Below are positions 32,758-42,320 of a stretch of 64,000 nt of DNA, piece after piece. Made by a program: the position numbers and the translations under genes. This DNA is from Ruminococcus sp. (GTDB lineage Bacteria > Bacillota > Clostridia > Oscillospirales > Ruminococcaceae): the NCBI GenBank assembly GCA_020860605.1, contig JAJBTZ010000044.1, forward strand, positions 21,836 through 85,835, written 5' to 3'. Below the pieces are notes generated by a model that was not told the DNA's origin, made no database searches, and saw nothing but the letters and a program-made list of their open reading frames with translations. Position 1 is the stretch's first letter. Each line of letters opens with the position of its first letter.

Positions 32758-33254
32758 GCAGATACTTTTCTTTTGGCGAGGCAGGCGACTGCAAGAGCAG
32801 CGACAAGTCCTAAGGCTATTAGAAGCTCGTCAGAAGTGGTTGGATTCTCGGAAACTTCAGAACCGTCGTCTGTAATATCCGACTCACCCGTTTCGATCGG
32901 GTCTTCATCTCTTACCTGATTCTCAGAAGAAACCTGAGTGCTCTCTTCGGCGACTTCCTCTTCAACAATCTCAGTTGTTCCGTTATAAATATAGCCAGAA
33001 AATTCGCCATCGTTAGTGAATATATAGGCGTCGATATCCTCAGTTGTATATCCCTCGTCAGGTTCATACAGATAATCGTTCCAGGTGTCGTAAACGAGAC
33101 CTTCGGTAGTGTAGGTGTATCTGCCAGCATTCGGGCCATCATCAACATACTCTTCTGTTAAAGTAATATCTTCATCTTCCTCAGCTGCAAAAACTGCTGG
33201 TGCTGAGACGATGACCATTGCAAGGCAGAGAAGAAGGGCTAATAGTTTTTTCAT
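32754..33254 (-). CDS. Small secreted protein with sortase-type sorting signal
   Basis: A 166-residue protein with a signal peptide (KKLLALLLCLAMVIVSAPAVFA, about 2-23), an acidic Tyr/Thr/Glu-rich middle, and a C-terminal sorting signal: NPTTSD at 137-142, a hydrophobic helix and the basic tail KRKVSA. NPxTS/G-type signals are used by class B/D-like sortases, so it is probably anchored to the cell wall. No sortase gene lies in the window. It has its own promoter and overlaps ksgA by 4 bp. Function unknown. Confidence 0.75.
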   Translation of the reverse strand: MKKLLALLLCLAMVIVSAPAVFAAEEDEDITLTEEYVDDGPNAGRYTYTTEGLVYDTWNDYLYEPDEGYTTEDIDAYIFTNDGEFSGYIYNGTTEIVEEEVAEESTQVSSENQVRDEDPIETGESDITDDGSEVSENPTTSDELLIALGLVAALAVACLAKRKVSA

Positions 33255-33307
33255 TTTAAAGAACTCCTTTTTAGTAAGATTGAAGAGCTGTAGCTACTTC
33301 AATCTTC

Positions 33308-33336
33308 ATAGTAGCACATAACTGCGTGCTTGTCAA
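33308..33336 (-). promoter_or_regulatory. Promoter of the surface protein-ksgA unit
   Basis: On the minus strand TTGACA (33336-33331), 17-bp spacer, TACTAT (33313-33308). Confidence 0.75.
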
Positions 33337-33346
33337 TCTCAATATA

Positions 33347-34798
33347 TTATGCGTTGCTCTTCCTCTTCCAGAGCGAAGGCATCAGGATGAAGAGGAGAGG
33401 ATAGATTTCAAGACGGCCGAGTAACATGGTTATCGAAAGAATTATCTTCGAGAACGGAGAATAGCTCGCATAGCTGCCCATTGGGCCTACTTCGGCGAAG
33501 CCAGGGCCGATATTATTGAAGCAGGCTACGACTGAAGAGAACTTCGCTTCGAAGCTCAGTGGCTCGAAGGAGATCGCCAGGAAGGCTGCTACCATGATGA
33601 AGATATAGAGCGAGAAATAGGTGCCAATGCCCTTGATGGTGCTGTCATCGACGGTTTTGCCATCTAACTTCACGGCTCCGACTGAATGCGGGTGAATCAT
33701 CCTGTAGAGTTCACGCTTTATGGACTTGAAGAGAACTACAACTCTTGAAATCTTGAGTCCACCAGCGGTGGAGCCGGCACAGCCTCCTATGAACATGAGA
33801 GTCAGCAGAATTGCCTTCGAGACGTCTGGCCAGAGGTTGAAGTCAGCCGTCGCGAAGCCGGTTGTCGAGAGGATCGACATGACCTGGAAGGCTGCCATCC
33901 GAAGGCTCTCCCAGAAGCCGTCATAAAGGGACGATATATTGATAGCGATGACGGTGATTGAGACTACGATTATTCCTAAATATGTCCAGAGCTCTTCAGA
34001 TTTGAAGGCTGCCTTGAACTTTCTCATCAGCAGGAGGAAGTAGATATTGAAGTTCGCTGCGAATAGTACCAAGAATATTGTTATTACCCACTGGACATAG
34101 GGGCTGTAGCTTGCAAGGCTGTCGGACATTATGCCGAAACCGCCGGTACCGGCGCTGCCGAAGGCATAGATGCAGCTCTCATAGAGACTGAGACCGCCAA
34201 GACTCAGAAGACCGATTTCAAGGACTGTGAGTCCGACATAAATAAGATAGAGAATCTTCGCAGTCTGGCGTACCCTGGGGACGAGCTTTCCGACTATTGG
34301 TCCGGGCATTTCGGCTTTGAGAATATGCATCGAGTGGTCTGTCGATGTCGGAGAGACCGCCATTACGAGGACCAATACTCCCATGCCTCCGACCCAATGG
34401 GTGAAGCTTCGCCAGAACATGATGCCGTGGCTGAGGCCGTCATAGCTCGTTAAGATTGAGGCTCCCGTTGTCGTGAAGCCACTTACAGTTTCAAAGAATG
34501 CATCGACAAAATTCGGGATTTCCTGGCTGATAACGAACGGAAGGCAGCCGACGAGGGAAAGCATTACCCACGAAAGGGCTGTTATTATGAAGCCTTCCTT
34601 TGAGTAGATGACCTTGTTAGATGGCCTGAAGATTAAAATCATCGCTCCACCTAAGACGAGGGCGATGAGGATTGATGCTAAAAATGCATAGGCACACTTT
34701 TCCATATAGATTACTGAAACAATAAGAGGCAGAAGCATTAAAATTGCTTCCACCAGAACCATCTGTCCAGCTACATAGAAAACCATTTTGCGATTCAT
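33347..34798 (-). CDS. trkH: Potassium uptake protein TrkH
   Basis: A 483-residue integral membrane protein of the TrkH/KtrB superfamily, with about ten hydrophobic segments and four pore-loop repeats: FETVSGFTTTGASIL, GSAGTGGFGIM, VMSILSTTGFATAD and FNNIGPGFAEVG. Together with the cytosolic NAD-binding subunit TrkA it imports K+ in symport or as a gated channel. It lies 18 bp downstream of trkA on the same strand. Length fits TrkH (about 485) rather than KtrB (about 450). Confidence 0.92.
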   Translation of the reverse strand: MNRKMVFYVAGQMVLVEAILMLLPLIVSVIYMEKCAYAFLASILIALVLGGAMILIFRPSNKVIYSKEGFIITALSWVMLSLVGCLPFVISQEIPNFVDAFFETVSGFTTTGASILTSYDGLSHGIMFWRSFTHWVGGMGVLVLVMAVSPTSTDHSMHILKAEMPGPIVGKLVPRVRQTAKILYLIYVGLTVLEIGLLSLGGLSLYESCIYAFGSAGTGGFGIMSDSLASYSPYVQWVITIFLVLFAANFNIYFLLLMRKFKAAFKSEELWTYLGIIVVSITVIAINISSLYDGFWESLRMAAFQVMSILSTTGFATADFNLWPDVSKAILLTLMFIGGCAGSTAGGLKISRVVVLFKSIKRELYRMIHPHSVGAVKLDGKTVDDSTIKGIGTYFSLYIFIMVAAFLAISFEPLSFEAKFSSVVACFNNIGPGFAEVGPMGSYASYSPFSKIILSITMLLGRLEIYPLLFILMPSLWKRKSNA

Positions 34799-34816
34799 AT
34801 TATTTCCTTCCAGTGA

Positions 34817-36175
34817 TTACGCTAAGATATCTGCCAAATCAGTGAGGCCCAAGTTGCCTGAGATGACTACTACTCGGTCGCCTACCGATATCATGTCGTT
34901 ACCTGACGGGATGATGGTCTTTCGGCCACGCATTATACCGGCAAGGAGGATTCCCTTCTTCAGGCTGAGGCTCTTTAAGGGGATTCCTGTGAGCTTGGAC
35001 TCGGAGTTGACTAAGAATTCAAGGGCTTCTACCCTGCCGTCCATCAGCTTGTAGAGTGTCTCAACCGACGAGCCTACGCTGTTTTCAAGCGCTCGGGCAT
35101 ATTTTACGACAACTGAGGAAGTGATATCCTTCGGAGATACAACACATTCAACGCCGATCTTCGTGGCCATCTCGACCAGCTCATCTCTATTGACCTTTGC
35201 AATGACCTTCGGGACGTTTTGCATCGAAGCGAAGATTGCTGTTAAGATATTCTCTTCATCGAAGCCTGTCAGGGAGACGAAGGCATCGGAGCTCTCGATT
35301 CCTTCCTCCAAAAGAAGTTCCTGCTGCATACCGTCGCCATAGATGATCGAGGTGCCTGGAAGGAGGCCTGCAAGCTCTTCGCAACGGGCTTTGTTCTTAT
35401 CTATAATCTTGGCGTAACCGCCACTGCGGTTTATCAGCGCTGCTAAATAGAAGGCGATCTTGCTTCCGCCGAGAATCATCGTGTGCTTGGCCTTTTTCTT
35501 AAGGACGCCGACCATCTTCATAAGCTTCGACATTTCGGTGAGGGAGGCTGTTATGCCAATCTTGTCGCCGATTTTAAGCTCGAAGGAACCATCAGGGATG
35601 AAGACCTGATTTCCTCTCTGGACACAGCAAACAAGGAAGTTAGCGTTGAACTTTTCACGCATCTTTATAAGGTTCATGCCGTCGAGCTCGCTCCCCTGAG
35701 GGATGATTATTTCTATCATTTCGAGATTTCTCCTCGAGAAGCTCTCAATTCTGACGGCTGAAGGGAACTTTAAGATATTATACATTTCCTGAGCTGTCAG
35801 GAGCTCAGGGTTTAACGCCAGCGAGAGCTCAAGATGCTTTCTTAGGAAGCCGAGGCTGTTGTCGTTATATTCAGGGTTACGGATACGGGCTATGGTGTTT
35901 TCGGCACCCATCTTTTTTGCCAGGAAGCAGGCGAGCATGTTCTGCTCGTCGGAGTCCATGCAGGCGACGAAAATATCGGCTTTCTCGACGTTGGCTTCGA
36001 CCAAAGTCTCATAATCAGAGGCATTGCCGATAACGCCCATGACGTCATAGACGTTGGTTATCAGGTTTATCACATCGGCATCGATGTCAACTGCAACGAC
36101 ATCATGGCCTTCGGCTGAAAGTGCCTTGACAATCTCCATTCCAATTTTTCCGCATCCTGCAACAGTGATTTTCAT
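34817..36175 (-). CDS. trkA: Trk system potassium uptake protein TrkA
   Basis: The start at 36175 (MKITVAGCGKIG) is used because the promoter's expected +1 (about 36215) lies downstream of the longer frame's start. The 452-residue protein has the standard duplicated layout RCK_N-RCK_C-RCK_N-RCK_C: first Rossmann motif VAGCGKIGMEIV near the N-terminus and a second (MILGGSKIAFYLAAL) near residue 230. It is the cytosolic regulatory ring that gates TrkH by nucleotide binding. Co-transcribed with trkH. Confidence 0.92.
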   Translation of the reverse strand: MKITVAGCGKIGMEIVKALSAEGHDVVAVDIDADVINLITNVYDVMGVIGNASDYETLVEANVEKADIFVACMDSDEQNMLACFLAKKMGAENTIARIRNPEYNDNSLGFLRKHLELSLALNPELLTAQEMYNILKFPSAVRIESFSRRNLEMIEIIIPQGSELDGMNLIKMREKFNANFLVCCVQRGNQVFIPDGSFELKIGDKIGITASLTEMSKLMKMVGVLKKKAKHTMILGGSKIAFYLAALINRSGGYAKIIDKNKARCEELAGLLPGTSIIYGDGMQQELLLEEGIESSDAFVSLTGFDEENILTAIFASMQNVPKVIAKVNRDELVEMATKIGVECVVSPKDITSSVVVKYARALENSVGSSVETLYKLMDGRVEALEFLVNSESKLTGIPLKSLSLKKGILLAGIMRGRKTIIPSGNDMISVGDRVVVISGNLGLTDLADILA

Positions 36176-36221
36176 TGATTCGATATTCCCTTCCCCGCCG
36201 AGCACGGCGGATTTCAACACT

Positions 36222-36250
36222 ATTTTAGCACCTTTTCACACAGTTTGCAA
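36222..36250 (-). promoter_or_regulatory. Promoter of trkAH
   Basis: On the minus strand TTGCAA (36250-36245), 17-bp spacer, TAAAAT (36227-36222). Confidence 0.65.
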
Positions 36251-36281
36251 CTACTATTTCGAATATGTTCTAATATGCAAC

Positions 36282-36315
36282 AAAATCCCCACCAATTGGT
36301 GAGGATTTTATTAAT
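36282..36315. terminator. Terminator of the glycogen operon
   Basis: Near-perfect 12-bp stem (AAAATCCCCACC with GGTGAGGATTTT, one mismatch), AATT loop, with A/T-rich flanks on both sides; lies between glgA and the trkAH promoter. Confidence 0.75.
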
Positions 36316-36324
36316 ACTTTCGAC

Positions 36325-37746
36325 TTAAATATCGCCGACAAGCTCTCTGTAGAGACCCATGTAGAGCTCTGCTGAGCGTGCCCAGCTGAAGTCTTCTCTC
36401 ATTGCGTGAGAGGTGAGTTTGCCCCACTGCATTCTCTGGTCATAGTAGGCTCTTGCACGAACTGTAGCGTCGAGCATGTCGTGAGCGTTATAGGTCTTGA
36501 ATGTGAAGCCGTTGCCACCAGGACCACCGCAGTCGACGATAGAATCCTTAAGTCCACCAGTTTCACGGACTATCGGGATTGTGCCGTATCTGAGAGCAAC
36601 CATCTGAGCCAAACCACACGGCTCGCTCTGAGACGGCATCAGGAACATGTCGGCACCAGCATAGATTCTGTGAGCAACATCCGGGATGAAGCCAATTTTG
36701 ACTCCTACCCTGTCTGGATATCTGTAGGCCATCTCACGGAAGAAGTCTTCATACTCCTTCTCGCCTGAGCCTAAAATTACAAACTTGTAGCCTAAATGAA
36801 CCATGTCTTCGAAGACACACTTTATAAGGTCAACACCCTTGTGGGAAACGAGTCTTGTGACTATGCCCATTACAGGCTCCTTGCCATCGGGAAGACCGAA
36901 TTCCTCAAGGATCGCCTTCTTGCAGACAGCCTTGCCGGACTTGTCATCTACTGAATAGTTGGCAGCGAGTGCCGGGTCGGTGGCAGGATTGTAGACATCC
37001 TGATCGATGCCATTAAGGAAGCCAGTGAGCTTATACTGCTTACTCCAAAGAACCGGGTCGAGGCCATGAGAGAAATAGGGGTTCAGGATTTCCCAAGCAT
37101 AGGTCGGAGATACGGTTGTGATCTTGTCAGCAACTTCGAAGGCACCCTTCATGAAGTTGCAGCAGTTGTCGTACTCGAGAATTCCCCTTGCATAATCGGG
37201 AATTCCTAAAAGGTCGGAGCAGAGCTCCATTCCGTACTTGCCCTGATACTGGATGTTGTGGATTGTGAAGACTGTCTTTATATTGCCCATTCCCTCTTCG
37301 CTTCTGTAGAAGAGGTTGTAGTAAACAGGTGTGAGAGCAGTCTGCCAGTCGTTGCAGTTAAGGATATCGGGCTTGAAGTCGATATGCTTGATGAGTTCTA
37401 AGATTGCTCTTGCAAAGAATGCAAACCTCTCGGCATCGTCGTAATGGCCATAAATAGTGCCACGCTTGAAGTAGTACTCGTTATCCAAAAGATAATAGGT
37501 TACTCCGCCTGATTCTCCTTTGAAGACGCCACAGTACTGGTTTCTCCATGAAACGGGAACGAAGAAGTTGGTCACATACTCAAGGGTGTCCTTGAGCTCC
37601 TGCTTGATTGTGCCATAGAGGGGCATAACAACCCTACAGTCCTGACCTGCTTCGCAAAGTGCCTTGGGAAGCGAGCCTGCGACATCGGCAAGTCCGCCTG
37701 ACGCCATATAGGGGAGCGCTTCGGATGCACAATATAGAATTTTCAA
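36325..37746 (-). CDS. glgA: Glycogen synthase (ADP-glucose)
   Basis: A 473-residue GT5 glycosyltransferase of typical GlgA length. The N-terminal ADP-glucose loop reads SGGLADVAGSLPKAL (KxGGL variant), and the C-terminal domain has MPSQSEPCGLAQMVALRYGT with the catalytic Glu. It elongates alpha-1,4-glucan from ADP-glucose. It is last in the glgB-glgC-glgD-glgA operon, 25 bp after glgD. Confidence 0.95.
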   Translation of the reverse strand: MKILYCASEALPYMASGGLADVAGSLPKALCEAGQDCRVVMPLYGTIKQELKDTLEYVTNFFVPVSWRNQYCGVFKGESGGVTYYLLDNEYYFKRGTIYGHYDDAERFAFFARAILELIKHIDFKPDILNCNDWQTALTPVYYNLFYRSEEGMGNIKTVFTIHNIQYQGKYGMELCSDLLGIPDYARGILEYDNCCNFMKGAFEVADKITTVSPTYAWEILNPYFSHGLDPVLWSKQYKLTGFLNGIDQDVYNPATDPALAANYSVDDKSGKAVCKKAILEEFGLPDGKEPVMGIVTRLVSHKGVDLIKCVFEDMVHLGYKFVILGSGEKEYEDFFREMAYRYPDRVGVKIGFIPDVAHRIYAGADMFLMPSQSEPCGLAQMVALRYGTIPIVRETGGLKDSIVDCGGPGGNGFTFKTYNAHDMLDATVRARAYYDQRMQWGKLTSHAMREDFSWARSAELYMGLYRELVGDI

Positions 37747-37771
37747 TTAAATCACTCTTCCCTTCCACTTA

Positions 37772-38899
37772 TCAGAGAACACGCTTCTTGCCGATGTAGA
37801 GAGGGCTTCCCACAGCGGAAGAAATTCTCAGCTCGTCACCGATGACAACATCCTTATCGGTGATGATGTTGGAAATGATGGTTTCCTTGCCAACGGAGGT
37901 GTCCTGCATGAGGATGCAGTTCTTTACAACGGCGCCCTTTGCAACCTTTACGCCTCTGAAGAGAATGGAGTCCTCTACAACACCGTCGATAACGCAGCCG
38001 TCTGCAACAAGCGAGTTGTTTACAGAGCTGTCAAGACCATACTTAGAAGGAGCATCATCTCTGACCTTGGTGTAGATTGGTCTCTTCTTCAGAATGAGCT
38101 TGCCTAAGTTATCGGGATCAAGGAGCTTCATGTTTTCGGCATAGTAGCTCCCGAAGTCGTGGATTCTGCTGTAGTAGCCGGTGTACTCGTGAACACGGAT
38201 GTTGAGCTTTCCGGCCTTTGCCTGAAGGACATCTCTGTCGAAGATGTTCTTTCCTCTCGGGATAAGATCCATAACGAGGCTCTCGAGGAGGGCTGTTGAA
38301 AGGACATGGATGTTGAGGCCAAGAGTGTACTTTCCAGCCTTTGCAGGGTTAAGTATAGTTTCCTTGACTCTGCCGGTGGAGTCAGTCTCGAAAGCGACTG
38401 CATCAGAGGTTTCGGATGCGGAATAGTTGCCAGTGGAGGCGACACAGGTGATGTCGGCGCCAGTCTCGATATGCTCTTCGATGATCTTCGAATAGTCCGC
38501 ATTGAGGACAACGTTGCCATCAGTCAGGATTACATACTCACAGCCGGTCTTCTTGATATAGCCAAGAGCGCCCTTGAGAGCTTCGAGTTTTCCGACATAG
38601 AGGCCTGAATCGATATTTCCGTAAGGCGGAAGGATCGTGAGACCACCGTAGGAACGGGCGAGATCCCAATATCTAGCACTTCCGATATGGTCAAGAAGCG
38701 ACTCATAGTTAGATTTTGTGATGATTCCGACTGTCGACATTCCTGAGTTGACCATGCTCGAAAGCTGGAAGTCGATAAGACGGAATCTTCCGCCGAAGGG
38801 AACTGACGCCATCGTGCGGTTTGATGCAAGCTCGGGCAAAGCCTCATCATGGGAATTTGCGAAGATAATGCCCAATACATTTGTCATATTATAGCTCAT
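37772..38899 (-). CDS. glgD: Glucose-1-phosphate adenylyltransferase, GlgD subunit
   Basis: A 375-residue nucleotidyltransferase paralogous to GlgC, with a C-terminal left-handed beta-helix. The GlgC pyrophosphorylase signature GGxGxRL is replaced near residue 10 by ANSHDEALPELASNRT, as in GlgD of Firmicutes, which is catalytically weak and modulates GlgC in a heteromer. It lies between glgC (13 bp upstream) and glgA (25 bp downstream). Confidence 0.92.
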   Translation of the reverse strand: MSYNMTNVLGIIFANSHDEALPELASNRTMASVPFGGRFRLIDFQLSSMVNSGMSTVGIITKSNYESLLDHIGSARYWDLARSYGGLTILPPYGNIDSGLYVGKLEALKGALGYIKKTGCEYVILTDGNVVLNADYSKIIEEHIETGADITCVASTGNYSASETSDAVAFETDSTGRVKETILNPAKAGKYTLGLNIHVLSTALLESLVMDLIPRGKNIFDRDVLQAKAGKLNIRVHEYTGYYSRIHDFGSYYAENMKLLDPDNLGKLILKKRPIYTKVRDDAPSKYGLDSSVNNSLVADGCVIDGVVEDSILFRGVKVAKGAVVKNCILMQDTSVGKETIISNIITDKDVVIGDELRISSAVGSPLYIGKKRVL

Positions 38900-38912
38900 T
38901 GCCGCTTCCTCC

Positions 38913-40115
38913 TTACATGTCGGCAGAGATTATCTCTTTAGGCTTGACGACTGAGCCGGAGCTGACTGTTACATCGTGACCGACGACTGCAACTCCCCAC
39001 TCGTCCTTGTTCTCTACCGTTTCGGGTCTTGCACCGATATGTGCTCCCGACTCAATAACGCTCGACTCGCCGACTATCGAATACTCGACGACAGCACCCT
39101 TCTTGACGGTGGCGCCGGGCATAAGAATCGAGTCGGTGACGACTGCGCCTGCTTCGATAGTGACTCCGCCAGAAATCATCGAGAATTCAACTGCTCCGTC
39201 GATAACGCAGCCGGTTGTGACCATTGAATTCTGAATCTTGGCGTTCTTGCCGATGATGTGAGGAGCACGGGAGTCGTTATTTGAGTAGATCTTCCAGCTG
39301 GGATCATAGAGGTCAAGAGATACGGTCGGGCTGAGAAGGTCCATATTTGCTTCCCAAAGGCTGTCTATCGTTCCGACATCCTTCCAGTATCCCTCAAATC
39401 TGTAGGCATAGAGTCTTTCCTTGTTCTCAAGGAGTGCAGGAATGATGTTCTTGCCGAAGTCCTTGGTTGCGGTTTCGTCCTGCTCGTTCTCGATGAGATA
39501 CTTCTTGAGTGTGGGATATGAGAATATGTAGATACCCATTGATGCGAGAGTGCTCTCGGGAACCTTGGGCTTTTCTACGAACTTGGTGATTGCGTTGTCA
39601 TCGTCTACTGACATGATTCCAAATCTGGATGCTTCCTCATACTCGACGTCGATGACGGCGATTGTGCAGACAGCATCCTTCTCTTTGTGGAAGCTGAGCA
39701 TCTTGGAGTAGTCCATCTTGTAGATGTGGTCTCCAGAGAGGATTACGACATATTCGGGGTCATATCTGTCGATAAAGGACAGGTTCTGGTAGATGGCGTT
39801 TGCAGTGCCTTCATACCACTGAGCACCGGAATTTGACTGGTAAGGCGGGAGGATGTGAACTCCTCCATGGATCCTGTCGAGGTTCCATGCCTGTCCGTTG
39901 CCGATATAGTCGTTCAGAACGAGCGGCTGATACTGGGTTAAAACACCCACTGTGTCGATACCAGAATTGACACAGTTAGACAGCGGGAAATCGATGATTC
40001 TGTACTTGCCTCCATAGGGTACGGCGGGCTTGGCTACGTTCTTTGTCAGCGCGTACAGTCTTGATCCCTGTCCGCCTGCCAGAAGCATCGCAACACATTC
40101 TTTTTTGTTGTACAT
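38913..40115 (-). CDS. glgC: Glucose-1-phosphate adenylyltransferase (ADP-glucose pyrophosphorylase)
   Basis: A 400-residue enzyme with the catalytic nucleotide loop [20 protein letters not shown], the substrate motif VEKPK and the lysine-containing [10 protein letters not shown], followed by a beta-helix domain. It forms ADP-glucose from glucose-1-phosphate and ATP, the committed step to glycogen. It is followed by glgD, its regulatory partner. AGGAAG precedes the ATG. Confidence 0.95.
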   Translation of the reverse strand: MYNKKECVAMLLAGGQGSRLYALTKNVAKPAVPYGGKYRIIDFPLSNCVNSGIDTVGVLTQYQPLVLNDYIGNGQAWNLDRIHGGVHILPPYQSNSGAQWYEGTANAIYQNLSFIDRYDPEYVVILSGDHIYKMDYSKMLSFHKEKDAVCTIAVIDVEYEEASRFGIMSVDDDNAITKFVEKPKVPESTLASMGIYIFSYPTLKKYLIENEQDETATKDFGKNIIPALLENKERLYAYRFEGYWKDVGTIDSLWEANMDLLSPTVSLDLYDPSWKIYSNNDSRAPHIIGKNAKIQNSMVTTGCVIDGAVEFSMISGGVTIEAGAVVTDSILMPGATVKKGAVVEYSIVGESSVIESGAHIGARPETVENKDEWGVAVVGHDVTVSSGSVVKPKEIISADM

Positions 40116-40150
40116 TACACTCTTCCTTTCAGATTTGATTTGAAATCGCT

Positions 40151-42118
40151 CTATTTTTTGTCGTCCTTGGACTCGTTTTCAGTTTCAGACGACGAATCAT
40201 CAGCAGGTTTGGCAGCTTTTCTGCCACCATATTTTCTGACCTTGAAATACATTACCGACATCGGAGGGATGTCTATAGCAATCGACTGGTCCAGGCCATG
40301 AGAAGGGATATTCTCGGACTTGACTGTGCCATTAAGATAGGGCGAACCGTCCTTCGAAGCTGAATTCAGGACCTCGGTATATGTTCCTCTATAGGAAACT
40401 CCGAAGCGATAGCCCTTTCTCTCGACGGGAACGAAGTTACAGACTATCACAATTTCCTTTCCCTGTTTGTCTATTCTTCTGAAGACGATCACGCTTTGCT
40501 CGTTGTCGTCGGCTGCAATCCAGGTGAAGCCCTTCCAGGAATAGTCCTCCTGCCACATTGGCGGGTTCTCGAGATAGAACTTATTTAAATTCTTGACATA
40601 CTGCTGGAAGTCACGGTGAGCCTCGAACTTCTCGGGCATGAACCACTCGAGCTCGTTTGAGTAGTCCCACTCACGGAACTGGGCGAATTCACTTCCCATG
40701 AAGAGAAGCTTCTTGCCGGGATGAGCCATCATGTAGCCTAAGAAGGCCTTGTCGTTAGCGAGCTTTGATTCGGAGTCGCCCGGCATTTTATCTACAAGAG
40801 AATGCTTGCCGTGGACGACCTCGTCATGCGAAATCGGCAGGATAAAGTTCTCGGAAAATGCATAGAAGAAGGAGAACGTCAGCTTGTCGTGGTTGAACTT
40901 GCGGAAGTAGGGGTCAAGCGACATATAGTGCATCATGTCGTTCATCCAGCCCATGTTCCACTTGAAGTTGAAGCCTAAGCCATTCATGTCGACAGGCTTT
41001 GTGACGTTAGCCCAGGCTGTCGACTCCTCTGCTATCATTATTGCGTTCGGGCACCTTGAGAAGACTGCGGTGTTGAGCATCTGGAGGAATTCTACTGCCT
41101 CGAGATTCTCGTGTCCGCCGTACTTATTCGGTCTCCACTCGCCACCCTGTCTGTCATAGTCGAGGTAGAGCATCGACGCAACTGCATCGACTCTCAAACC
41201 GTCTACGTGATACTTTTCAAGCCAGAAGAGGGCACTTGAAATCAGGAAGGAACGAACCTCAGGTCTTCCGAAGTCGAAGACTCTTGTTCCCCATGCCTTA
41301 TGCTCCATCTTTAACGGATCAGCGTACTCGTAGCAGGGCGAACCATCGAACTCATAGAGTCCTGCACCGTCCTTCGGGAAGTGTGCCGGAACCCAGTCGA
41401 GGATTACAGAAATTCCCGCCTGATGGAACATGTCGACCATCTTCATGAAGCCTTCGGGAGTGCCGTAGCGGGAGGTAGGAGCGAAGTAGCCCATTACCTG
41501 ATAGCCCCATGAGCCCTCATATGGGTACTCAGTAAGGGGCATGAACTCAATATGGGTGTAGTTCATCTCCTTGAGGTATGGAATCAGCTCTTCGGCAACC
41601 TTTTCGTAGCTGTAGACGTTGCCGTCGGGATAGCGCTTCCAGGAGCCCAAGTTGACCTCGTAGATGTTCATCGGCTTGTCGTAGGGAGCCGAGCGCTTAC
41701 GCTTGTTCATCCAGGCGGAATCGCCCCACTTGTAGCTAGAAATGTCGAAAATCTTGGTTGCGGTTCCCGGAGGAGTTTCCATGTGGACGCCATATGGGTC
41801 CGCCTTCATTCTCTGGGAGCCATCGGCACCTTCGACGAAGTATTTGTAGGTTGAATATGTATCTAACGCCTGAGCCGTACACTCCCAGATACCGCCTTCG
41901 ATTCTGTGGCACGGGTTGGCGTCAGGATCCCATCCGTTGAAGTCACCTACCAGCGAGACGCGCTTGGCTCTCGGTGCCCAAACTCTGAAGATATAACCGC
42001 CTTCGTCTCTCTTGTGAGCGCCTAAAAAGTCGGCACAGTCATAGTTTTTGCCATCTAAAAAGCTCCCGATTGCTGCATTAACATCGTAAACGCTTTTGGT
42101 CGGGATAACGCTGCTCAT
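40151..42118 (-). CDS. glgB: 1,4-alpha-glucan branching enzyme
   Basis: The ATG at 42118 (MSSVIPTK) has AGAAGGGG just upstream and is preferred to a start 12 codons earlier; the product is 655 residues. A CBM48 domain (about 40-125; [20 protein letters not shown]) precedes a GH13 barrel with [20 protein letters not shown] (nucleophile Asp), AEESTAW (acid Glu) and [12 protein letters not shown]. It introduces alpha-1,6 branches into glycogen. First gene of the glg operon; the tail is a Lys/Asp/Ser-rich extension. Confidence 0.95.
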   Translation of the reverse strand: MSSVIPTKSVYDVNAAIGSFLDGKNYDCADFLGAHKRDEGGYIFRVWAPRAKRVSLVGDFNGWDPDANPCHRIEGGIWECTAQALDTYSTYKYFVEGADGSQRMKADPYGVHMETPPGTATKIFDISSYKWGDSAWMNKRKRSAPYDKPMNIYEVNLGSWKRYPDGNVYSYEKVAEELIPYLKEMNYTHIEFMPLTEYPYEGSWGYQVMGYFAPTSRYGTPEGFMKMVDMFHQAGISVILDWVPAHFPKDGAGLYEFDGSPCYEYADPLKMEHKAWGTRVFDFGRPEVRSFLISSALFWLEKYHVDGLRVDAVASMLYLDYDRQGGEWRPNKYGGHENLEAVEFLQMLNTAVFSRCPNAIMIAEESTAWANVTKPVDMNGLGFNFKWNMGWMNDMMHYMSLDPYFRKFNHDKLTFSFFYAFSENFILPISHDEVVHGKHSLVDKMPGDSESKLANDKAFLGYMMAHPGKKLLFMGSEFAQFREWDYSNELEWFMPEKFEAHRDFQQYVKNLNKFYLENPPMWQEDYSWKGFTWIAADDNEQSVIVFRRIDKQGKEIVIVCNFVPVERKGYRFGVSYRGTYTEVLNSASKDGSPYLNGTVKSENIPSHGLDQSIAIDIPPMSVMYFKVRKYGGRKAAKPADDSSSETENESKDDKK

Positions 42119-42217
42119 ATCTATAACCCCTTCTTTCTTAATGTGAAAAGTCATAATGAAACTAATATTTTTACAGTTTGCGGAGACATGATTCGCAAAT
42201 CATCCGCTTATGGTTTT

Positions 42218-42246
42218 ATTATAGCAAGCCTTGACGAATATTGCAA
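42218..42246 (-). promoter_or_regulatory. Promoter of the glycogen operon
   Basis: On the minus strand TTGCAA (42246-42241), 17-bp spacer, TATAAT (42223-42218). A small ATGATT-TGCG-AATCAT hairpin lies in the leader. Confidence 0.7.
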
Positions 42247-42320
42247 GGAGTTTAGACCAATTTGACGTTTTTAACATTTTTCAACGCTTCTTTTTGTGCA
42301 GATTTAACAAAGAATTTCTT

